This document shows, one piece after another, positions 57,749-64,000 of a stretch of 64,000 nucleotides of DNA. How positions within the stretch are numbered: the stretch's first letter is position 1; each line of letters begins with the position of its first letter. This DNA is from Anaerozeibacter quisquiliarum. GTDB taxonomy: Bacteria; Bacillota; Clostridia; Christensenellales; Aristaeellaceae. Location of the stretch: the NCBI GenBank assembly GCA_051162045.1, contig JBISDI010000020.1, one strand, 5' to 3'. Under the pieces are notes generated by a model. That model saw nothing but the letters and a program-made list of their open reading frames with translations. It was not told where the DNA came from and searched no databases. The position numbers and the translations under genes are program-made.

Positions 57749-59929
57749 ATGCCATGCGTTTCGTTTCGGCCTTCCACAGTGATGCTGGTTCCTTCCGCCG
57801 CCTGCCCCGCCGAGTGTCGCTATTGCTTTGGCCCACATACGGGCGACATCATGCCTGCATCCGTTCTGGACGCGTCGGCGCGTTTCATCCGCGACGAACT
57901 GTGGCGTGAAATGCGGGCGGGTAGAATCATCTTTCACGGTGGCGAACCTTTGATGGCGGGACACGAGTGGTTCGAGCGTTCGTTGGGCGTTTTGGCGGAA
58001 GCAACAGGGCATCACGCCCGGTTTACCATTCAGTCCAATCTGTGGGCATTGGATCAGCGTTTTGTGGATCTATTTGCGGAGTACCGCGTCAGCGTAGGTA
58101 CCAGTTTAGATGGGGACCGAGATATATGCGACGGCCAGCGCGGAGCCGGTTATTTTGATAGGACCATGGCGGGCATTCGTCTTTTACAAGAAAATGGAAT
58201 GAGGGTTTCCGTCATTGCCACCGTCTTGCCGGAAAATGTAGACAGGATACCGGAGATGATTGCGTTTTTTGATAAGGAAGGGCTGCCGTTTACCATGCGC
58301 GGCGCGGAACCATCTCTAGAGAGCGGCTATAGGAATTATCTCTCCGCGAGGGACACGGAACGTTTATACCGCGGCGTGATGGAGTATATGGAGCGCGACC
58401 CGGCGCCATCCCGGGTGCGTGATGTGGAGGACGCTATCCGAAATGTCTTTTCACAGTGCAGCACGCTGTGTACCTTTACCAACTGCTTGGGTCAGTACGC
58501 GGCTATTAGCCCGGAGGGCGGCGTCTATACCTGCCAACGGTTTTGCGGCGTGCAAGAGTTTTGCATTGGCACAGTATTCGACCGTACCGACGCCATTCAA
58601 CATAGCGCGGCGTACAAGCGTATCGCCGCGACATACGAATCTGCCGCCCGGACATGCGGCCCCTGCGTCCATTTCAACTACTGTAACGGCGGCTGTCCAT
58701 ACAATATCCTTGTGGCAGAAAAGTACGGAAAACCCTGGCCGCGTTGCAACGATTCGGAACCCTCCGGCAGGGTATATAAAAGCCTGTTTGACCATATCAG
58801 TCAAAAACTTGCCGCCGAAGTTGCCGATGTTATGCTGGGCAGGGAAAATCCGACGCCGTACCTGGCTGCCGCTGGTGACAGGCCGCATCCGGGCGATGCC
58901 TCGCGAGGCCGCATACGGTACGCTCAGGCGTATGCGTGGGGCACGGCAGGTGCGCCGCGCTACGCGTTCGCTCAAAAGGGTGGCGCGGGCTGCTTGTTCT
59001 TAAACATCACAAGCAACTGCCCGCTGCGATGCGCTCATTGCAGTGTGGAAGCTTCGGGCGGCAATCCGGAGATGCCTGTGGAAACAGCGTTGACGATCAT
59101 ACGGGAAGCGCAAGCTTTGGGGTTCCGCGAAGTTTCTATCAACGGCGGCGAACCGTTTATATACCGGGAGTTTCCCGCGCTTGTCCGTGGGATGGCGGCA
59201 ATACGCGATAAGAATACAGATTATTCTTTGTTTACCAGCCTCTATTTGGATTTTGATGATGATTTGGCCGGCTTGGTATTACGCACGTTCAACCAAATCA
59301 GCGTCAGCTTGGACGGTGGAGCCGTGGAGCATGACCTGCGGCGCGGCGAAGGCGCTTTCGCCCGTACTACCGGGCATCTTAGCAAGCTGGCGGAGCTTAA
59401 CCGTCAACTGAACAGCCCATGCAAACTGATGATTCGCGCGGCGTTAACACGGGAACAGAAAGAGCGTAGCGTAGACAAGGAAGTGCGCGAAGCCGCCAAC
59501 ACGCTGGGGATATCCTTCGTAACCATCACGAGTGTGCTGCCTATAGGCCGGGCGAAGCAGCTTGAGGCGGCGGTATTGCCCGCTCCGGCGCCGCCCAAAG
59601 ACGATTTTATTCCGTCCTTTGTTCCGCGTGACAGTTGCGGCTTATGCTCCAATCCGCACATCACACCGGAAGGGGATATCTACCCGTGCTGGGCGTATTT
59701 AGAGGAGGGGCAGCCCTTAGGCAATGTGCGGGATGGGCTGAGAAACGTCATTTTTGATTATGTATGGGGGAATCGAAGGTACGAATACTGTGTGGATAAT
59801 TCAGCCAAATGCCAGGGCTGTGACGTGCGCTACCTGTGTGGCGGCGTATGTCGCGCATATAGGGATAGTGACTGCGAAGCAATTCATGCGCATTATCTTT
59901 CGTTGCTTGAAGCTGACAGGATCGATTGA
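57749..59929 (+). CDS. Tandem double radical SAM-SPASM enzyme (peptide-modifying type)
   Basis: 726 residues, two complete radical SAM-SPASM halves in one chain. Half 1: CX3CX2C at C19/C23/C26, HGGEP at 63-67, SPASM cysteines CTFTNCLGQYAAISPEGGVY and CGPCVHFNYCNGGCPYN. Half 2: CX3CX2C at C424/C428/C431, NGGEP, SPASM CGLCSNPHITPEGDIYPCW and CQGCDVRYLCGGVC. Each half should hold a 4Fe-4S cluster for SAM cleavage plus auxiliary clusters. SPASM radical SAM enzymes modify ribosomal peptides and proteins (thioether, C-C or C-O crosslinks, epimerisation). The obvious substrate candidate is the coupled HEAT-repeat protein. No peptidase or exporter gene is adjacent. Confidence 0.92.
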   Translation: MPCVSFRPSTVMLVPSAACPAECRYCFGPHTGDIMPASVLDASARFIRDELWREMRAGRIIFHGGEPLMAGHEWFERSLGVLAEATGHHARFTIQSNLWALDQRFVDLFAEYRVSVGTSLDGDRDICDGQRGAGYFDRTMAGIRLLQENGMRVSVIATVLPENVDRIPEMIAFFDKEGLPFTMRGAEPSLESGYRNYLSARDTERLYRGVMEYMERDPAPSRVRDVEDAIRNVFSQCSTLCTFTNCLGQYAAISPEGGVYTCQRFCGVQEFCIGTVFDRTDAIQHSAAYKRIAATYESAARTCGPCVHFNYCNGGCPYNILVAEKYGKPWPRCNDSEPSGRVYKSLFDHISQKLAAEVADVMLGRENPTPYLAAAGDRPHPGDASRGRIRYAQAYAWGTAGAPRYAFAQKGGAGCLFLNITSNCPLRCAHCSVEASGGNPEMPVETALTIIREAQALGFREVSINGGEPFIYREFPALVRGMAAIRDKNTDYSLFTSLYLDFDDDLAGLVLRTFNQISVSLDGGAVEHDLRRGEGAFARTTGHLSKLAELNRQLNSPCKLMIRAALTREQKERSVDKEVREAANTLGISFVTITSVLPIGRAKQLEAAVLPAPAPPKDDFIPSFVPRDSCGLCSNPHITPEGDIYPCWAYLEEGQPLGNVRDGLRNVIFDYVWGNRRYEYCVDNSAKCQGCDVRYLCGGVCRAYRDSDCEAIHAHYLSLLEADRID

Positions 59930-60019
59930 TTCTTCCTTCCCTTCTTTTGGTAAATCAACTCAAAGATTTTGGTACCCTGCCGATAAGAGGGTGTTATGAT
60001 CACAACGGCGAAGGGAAAT

Positions 60020-60435
60020 AGATACGAGCAGCGCTCATCTCGCTGGATTATTCCTGTGGCAAGTGGGGCGCGGACGGTGAATTCGGAAAAGCCACAAAGA
60101 GTGCTGTCATCGCATTTCAGACGGCAAACAACCTCGTGGCTGACGGCGTCGTCAGCAGCAAAACGGTTGCGGCCATCAACACACTGCTCCCCGAGAGCGG
60201 TGAAGAGTCCGAAGCTCCAGCCGATCCGGAAACTGCCAAGCCGCAGGTCACTGTCACGGGCGGCTCGGTCTATCTACGAACGCTCCCGTCCGCATCCGGC
60301 GCGATCCGAGGTGTCGTCCATAAGGGTGACTTGCTGGAGAGTGCCGGGGAGTCTGTGAGCGGCTGGTTCCCAGTCGTCCGTGATGACGAGGTGTGCTACA
60401 TCTCCGGGATGTATGCGGAGTTAGCTGAGAGTTAA
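60020..60435 (+). pseudogene. Remnant of a cell-wall hydrolase: PG_binding_1 + SH3 end
   Basis: An open frame after TAG at 60017 reads LDYSCGKWGADGEFGKATKS, VIAFQTANNLVADGVVSSKT (peptidoglycan-binding repeat), then SVYLRTLPSASGAIRGVVHK and DDEVCYISGMYAEL (SH3b). No catalytic domain or ribosome site precedes it; the N-terminal part is lost. It differs from the resident endolysin's tail. It may be a relic from a recombination that brought in the radical SAM cargo. Confidence 0.78.
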
Positions 60436-60495
60436 GCATCATAAAGCAAGCATGCTTCTACAACGATGGACAGAAACATCATCATCATCACTTCT

Positions 60496-63069
60496 TCATT
60501 CAATAGCCCCGCGGGCGACTAAGGCAGCAAATGTAAGCACAATCTTCGGGTCAAACTGTGTGCCTGCGTTCCGTTGGATTTCTTCAATCGCCGCCTCTTT
60601 GCTCATCGCTCTTCGATATATCCTGTCGTTTGTCATGGCATCGAATGCATCGGCCACCGACAGGATACGGCACATTAGAGGAATGTTCTCCCCAGCTAAG
60701 CCTTGTGGGTAACCACGACCATCCCATCGTTCATGATGGGAGAGAATATACTTGGCGATCTTGGACAGCTCAGGCGTATTCATTACGATTCGGTATCCAA
60801 TCTCGGGATGTCGTTTCATTTCAACCCATTCAGCCGCTGTCAATGGGGCGGGCTTTTTTAGAATATTCTCGTTAATGCCAATTTTTCCTATGTCGTGCAG
60901 GATGGCAAACAAGGACAACTCGTTCAGCTCCTCCATTGACAATCCAAGTTCTTTCCCCAGCTCGTCGCAATATCGCCTCATTCGTATATCGTGCTTTTCT
61001 GTTTCAAAGCTCTTCTCGTACAATGTGGTTAAAAGTGTATTGACGATCGCCTTTTTGTAACTCATATCGTTAAGCAATTTTTCGCGGTACATCCACTCCT
61101 CCGCCTCTTGAAGAATCAGATGTGTGTTTTCCTTGCTGGTCTTCACGCCATAACCCAAAGCAATGCTGATTTTCTGCATCTCATTGCTGTGGTTGGTACA
61201 GTCTGCCTTAATTTTATTCATGATCGCTTTGGTGGTCTCAGCCGATGTCCTTGGCAGAAGTACGACAAATTCATCGCCTCCCCACCGTGCGACGATGTCA
61301 TTTTCGCGGCTGTTAGCACGTAAGATAAAGGCTACTTTCTTGAGAAGCTCGTCGCCAACCGTGTGACCAAAAACATCGTTTGTAATCTTGAGTCCGTTCA
61401 GATCACCCATGATAATGGCCAGCGGTAACTGATCATCGGCGAGACTCAGGCGTTTCATGGCTTCTTCCGCATATCTGCGATTGTAAAGACCGGTCATTTC
61501 GTCGTGGTAGCTCATGTAGAGGATGCGGTCATTTTGTTCCTTTTCATGTGAGACATCTCGGAAGACCATGACGACCCCGAACATATTCCCCGCTTTATCG
61601 ATGATCGGCGCGGCACTGTCTGCAATTGGAATCAATTGCCCGTCCTTATTCATCAGGAGCGTGTGATTAGCAAGCCCAATCACCTTACCGGTAGTAAGCA
61701 CCTTCTCAACCGGATTTTCTACCGCAGCCCCCGTGACTTCGTTTTTAAGAAAAAACACCTCACTAAAGTGACGCCCTTGTGCTTCCGCCTCGGCCCATCC
61801 TGTGATGGCATAGGCAGAATCGTTGAGGGAAGTAATTCTTCCGTTGATATCAGTGGTCACGACGCCATCGCCGATGGATTCAAGTGTGATCTGCAAAAGT
61901 TCTTTTTCTCTGTACATAGCTTCCATTATTTCTTCCCGATCAGTCACATCGAAGATAATGGAGAACAGCTCCTTTGATCCGCTGCTTTGAATCGCGCTTG
62001 TGTATACATCGACCATACGAACTTCGCCGTTTTTGAGGCGATGGGGAAAAACGAAATATTTCCGTTTCTCCTTGAGTGCCATTAGTCTGTATTGCTCCAC
62101 CTTTTCCGGAGTTAGAAGGTTGATGTCTTGAATCCGCATCCCCAGTAGCTCGTTTTTAGTATAGCCATAGAAGTTACATGCAGACGGGTTCGCATCCTTG
62201 ATCCTACCGGTGACCGGGTCAATGGTCATCATCACCGCCATATGGTTTTCAAACATCGACTGCAGCCGTTCCACCAGCTGTACGTTTTCCTGACGAAGAG
62301 TCTCAACTTCCGTTACATCACGGCTCGAGGCGACGATATACTGTATGTCGTCTTTGTCAAACACCGGCGTGAGCGTGGTGATCCACCTCCGGGTGCCGAC
62401 GGGAAAGTCGTAGGTCATACTATAATTCGACGGAACGCGGAGTTGGACACACTTTTCAAAATATGTTTGCAACTGCCATCCTGTGACATCCCCGTAAACT
62501 TCAACAGGGTCCTTCCCCCGAATATCCGACAGCGACAGGCCCGTCAGCTTCTGGTGTGCCGCATTGCTCCGCAGATAGACAAATTTTCCATCTTTGAGCT
62601 CAAACAGCGACATGGGATCCAGTGTGCCGTTATAAACGATCTCCAGATCTCGCAAGGCAAATCTAAGTTGCTTTTCCTGTTTTTCCAGCGACAGCTTCTG
62701 ATTCATTTCCTCTGTGATATCCTGAAACACCGTGACGAAACAGTCCTTTTCAGGGGAAGATGCTGTGACCTTGTACCAGCGACCGAGTGCATCGGAATAC
62801 TGCGTAAATTCCTTTGTTGTACCGGTTAATGCAACCTCCCCGTAATATTCAACCCAATCAAAACGGTCACTCCGGATTCCGGGGATGACTTCTGTCACGC
62901 GCTTTCCAACGATCGATTCGGCCTTTAGACCGGTCATATGTTCAAAGGAAGCATTGACATCGAGGAATATATAATCCTTTGCCCGCCGTTGCTCATCAAA
63001 CAGCATCTTATGATAGGCGTAGGCAAGGGGAAGCGTCTGAATCATCTTATTTAGGAATGCTTTCTCCAT
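60496..63069 (-). CDS. PAS-PAS-PAS-PAS-GGDEF-HD-GYP cyclic-di-GMP signalling protein
   Basis: 857 residues. Four PAS-like sensor units (ending ITEEMNQ, VTEVETL, VTDREEI, VSHEKEQ). GGDEF domain YHDEMTGLYNRRYAEEAM with active-site RWGGDEFVVLLP. HD-GYP domain: HDIGKIGINENILKKP, HHERWDGRGYPQGLAGENIP, SVADAFDAMTNDR. It can both make and hydrolyse c-di-GMP if both active sites work. Cytoplasmic, no membrane segment seen. Own promoter; AAAGGAG before the ATG. A host-type gene lying inside the phage's right-hand cargo. Confidence 0.94.
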   Translation of the reverse strand: MEKAFLNKMIQTLPLAYAYHKMLFDEQRRAKDYIFLDVNASFEHMTGLKAESIVGKRVTEVIPGIRSDRFDWVEYYGEVALTGTTKEFTQYSDALGRWYKVTASSPEKDCFVTVFQDITEEMNQKLSLEKQEKQLRFALRDLEIVYNGTLDPMSLFELKDGKFVYLRSNAAHQKLTGLSLSDIRGKDPVEVYGDVTGWQLQTYFEKCVQLRVPSNYSMTYDFPVGTRRWITTLTPVFDKDDIQYIVASSRDVTEVETLRQENVQLVERLQSMFENHMAVMMTIDPVTGRIKDANPSACNFYGYTKNELLGMRIQDINLLTPEKVEQYRLMALKEKRKYFVFPHRLKNGEVRMVDVYTSAIQSSGSKELFSIIFDVTDREEIMEAMYREKELLQITLESIGDGVVTTDINGRITSLNDSAYAITGWAEAEAQGRHFSEVFFLKNEVTGAAVENPVEKVLTTGKVIGLANHTLLMNKDGQLIPIADSAAPIIDKAGNMFGVVMVFRDVSHEKEQNDRILYMSYHDEMTGLYNRRYAEEAMKRLSLADDQLPLAIIMGDLNGLKITNDVFGHTVGDELLKKVAFILRANSRENDIVARWGGDEFVVLLPRTSAETTKAIMNKIKADCTNHSNEMQKISIALGYGVKTSKENTHLILQEAEEWMYREKLLNDMSYKKAIVNTLLTTLYEKSFETEKHDIRMRRYCDELGKELGLSMEELNELSLFAILHDIGKIGINENILKKPAPLTAAEWVEMKRHPEIGYRIVMNTPELSKIAKYILSHHERWDGRGYPQGLAGENIPLMCRILSVADAFDAMTNDRIYRRAMSKEAAIEEIQRNAGTQFDPKIVLTFAALVARGAIE

Positions 63070-63156
63070 TGTAATGCTCCTTTCCAGTGATCAGGATTGC
63101 CCCGGCTACGATTTTGTAAGCTCAACTCTGATTCGGCAGGTTTAGTTTGGAACTTC

Positions 63157-63186
63157 ATTATACTAGATGCCCAATGGATTTGTCCA
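63157..63186 (-). promoter_or_regulatory. Promoter of the c-di-GMP gene
   Basis: Minus strand TGGACA (63181-63186), 18-bp spacer, TATAAT (63157-63162). Confidence 0.65.
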
Positions 63187-63311
63187 TTGATATTGAGAAA
63201 TGGTTCTCTATTTAACTCAACACGGAACTCCGAGAAGTGTTCCGTAATATTTCGACTTACAGCTACAAAAATAACACCGCGATTCGGCAGCGCCAGGTCA
63301 CGCTTTTTTGT

Positions 63312-63364
63312 GGGCGTAAACTCCGACGCTCGTATTTTTGACTGGGACACGAGGAGGTGTGTCC
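63312..63364 (+). promoter_or_regulatory. Repeated phage leader element, copy C
   Basis: GGGCGT-aaactccg-ACGCTC, TATTTTTGACTGGGACACGA, then GGACAC-gaggaggt-GTGTCC (63345-63364). The loop of the second hairpin is the GAGGAGG ribosome site of the gene starting at 63366, so the fold would expose or hide it. Copies A and B lie at 16634 and 20938. Confidence 0.68.
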
Positions 63365-63365
63365 A

Positions 63366-63776
63366 ATGACCGACACCCAACGCAATGAAATCCAGCGCCT
63401 TCGACAGGCTGGATTGGGATATGTGAAGATTGCCCAGACACTCACGCTGCCCGTAAACACAGTGAAGTCCTTCTGCCAGCGCAATCCTGTTCGCGACACT
63501 TCCGACGTCTCAGAGCCGACGAGGAATGTCTGCCCGCAATGCGGAGGACAATTGCCAATCAGGGTCGGGCGCAAACCGCGCCGTTTTTGCTCGGATCAGT
63601 GCCGCGCTCATTACTGGACGGAGCATCAAGCACAAATCGTTCGCAAATCGGCCGTGGTTTCCGTTTGTGCAGCCTGTGGAACGCATTTTGCCGACTATGC
63701 CAAAAGGGCTAGGAAGTACTGCTGCCACGCCTGCTATATTGCGGGGCGTTATAGGTGTGGTGAAAACCGTGGATAA
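63366..63776 (+). CDS. HTH + double zinc-ribbon protein of the recombinase cassette
   Basis: 136 residues. N-terminal sigma/Hin-type HTH TDTQRNEIQRLRQAGLGYVK, then IAQTLTLPVNTVKSFCQR. Two zinc ribbons: CPQCGGQLPIRVGRKPRRFC and CAACGTHFADYAKRARKYCC. This gene type precedes SHOCT and serine-recombinase genes at the ends of clostridial prophages and ICEs. Probably regulates excision or lysis genes. ATG at 63366 with GAGGAGG. Confidence 0.82.
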   Translation: MTDTQRNEIQRLRQAGLGYVKIAQTLTLPVNTVKSFCQRNPVRDTSDVSEPTRNVCPQCGGQLPIRVGRKPRRFCSDQCRAHYWTEHQAQIVRKSAVVSVCAACGTHFADYAKRARKYCCHACYIAGRYRCGENRG

Positions 63777-63939
63777 GGCGCGGTTTGACAATGAGAAGGC
63801 ATACCAGCTGACCATGAGCCTGGCACGCGCCATGCTCCGACGTGCGCTGATCACCCAAGAAGAGTATGACCGCATCGATGTTGTGATGACGCGGAAGTAC
63901 AAGCCGCTTCTGGGCGCTTCAACGGTTGAGTTATCTTGA
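63760..63939 (+). CDS. SHOCT-domain protein
   Basis: About 59 residues: DKARFDNEKAYQLTMSLARA, MLRRALITQEEYDRIDVVMT, a single SHOCT-like helix pair (short C-terminal domain) that occurs in this exact slot before recombinase genes. No ATG in a good position; GTG 63757/63760 overlapping the previous stop is the likeliest start. Confidence 0.72.
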   Translation: MKTVDKARFDNEKAYQLTMSLARAMLRRALITQEEYDRIDVVMTRKYKPLLGASTVELS

Positions 63940-63988
63940 CTTATTGGCCGTGCGGAGTGATTGATTGTATCAGAAAGGAGAGGATTCT

Positions 63989-64000
63989 ATGCGGACGATA
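63989..64000 (+). CDS. First four codons of a gene, probably the serine recombinase (runs off the window)
   Basis: ATG-CGG-ACG-ATA (M-R-T-I) 7-8 bp after AAAGGAGAGG. The cassette order HTH/zinc ribbon, SHOCT, then this gene predicts a recombinase. Only context supports the identity. Confidence 0.45.

Noticed and set aside
59996..60358. 120-codon frame over the lysin remnant
   Set aside because: The conserved peptidoglycan-binding and SH3 residues lie in another frame (60020-60435).

Overview
The window is almost entirely a prophage, with its accessory cargo, in a fairly GC-rich member of the Clostridia (Bacillota). Three things point there: a perfect Gram-positive-type SOS box (GAAC-N4-GTTC) before a Y-family polymerase, a DUF2800/DUF2815/DNA polymerase A/D5 primase replication module of the kind found in Firmicutes phages, and a zinc-ribbon HTH/SHOCT/recombinase cassette at the right edge. 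The species cannot be named. No tRNA, rRNA or CRISPR array was seen.

Layout. 1-430: tail of an IS21-family element (istB end plus terminal repeat) that cut into a membrane-protein gene. 381-13.8 kb: a patchwork of mostly minus-strand genes. It holds a membrane protein, a 3'-truncated OLD-family nuclease, a serine recombinase lacking its catalytic N-terminus, two further recombinase scraps, a GIY-YIG / PD-(D/E)XK / SEC-C gene trio, a type II restriction-modification pair, leftovers of another phage's head genes, a SLOG protein with a decayed partial copy beside it, a LexA-like winged-helix protein and the S24-type phage repressor. Many of these are more AT-rich than the phage core. 13.9-26.9 kb: rightward early genes. 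These are the SOS-controlled DNA polymerase, a Com-like zinc ribbon, a sigma-like factor, a RecB/Cas4-like nuclease, a ssDNA-binding protein, DNA polymerase A, an AEP primase-D5 helicase, an antirepressor, a VRR-NUC nuclease, an SNF2 helicase and a DUF1492 regulator. A terminator closes the block. 27.0-31.4 kb: cargo, including a five-gene minus-strand amidoligase / gamma-glutamylcyclotransferase operon and a two-gene plus-strand unit whose first protein shares the amidoligase's C-terminal module. 31.6-31.8 kb: five exact-period 42-bp tandem repeats just before the packaging genes. 32.0-56.0 kb: ParB-methylase, terminase, HK97-type head, siphovirus tail, endolysin and holin, interrupted by two self-contained morons. 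56.1-60.4 kb: a cargo operon of a 26-residue-repeat (HEAT-like) protein with a Cys/His/Asp/Tyr-rich tail, coupled to a tandem double radical SAM-SPASM enzyme, followed by an endolysin remnant. 60.5-63.1 kb: a PAS-GGDEF-HD-GYP cyclic-di-GMP protein. 63.3 kb to the end: HTH zinc ribbon, SHOCT protein and the first codons of a gene that is probably the true recombinase.

How it works together. The S24 repressor (12895-13779, minus) and its Ser-Lys self-cleavage site suggest SOS-inducible lysogeny, with the SOS box on the rightward side. Early transcription makes the replication module. A two-hairpin leader sequence recurs before the early operon (16.6 kb), before the deoxyribosyltransferase-like gene (20.9 kb) and before the recombinase cassette (63.3 kb), which ties both ends of the window to one phage. 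Late genes run from 32 to 56 kb. The best candidates for undescribed biology are the HEAT-repeat/tandem radical SAM operon, the amidoligase cargo with its shared C-terminal module, the repeated leader RNA, the 42-bp array beside the terminase genes and the GIY-YIG/PD-(D/E)XK/SEC-C trio.
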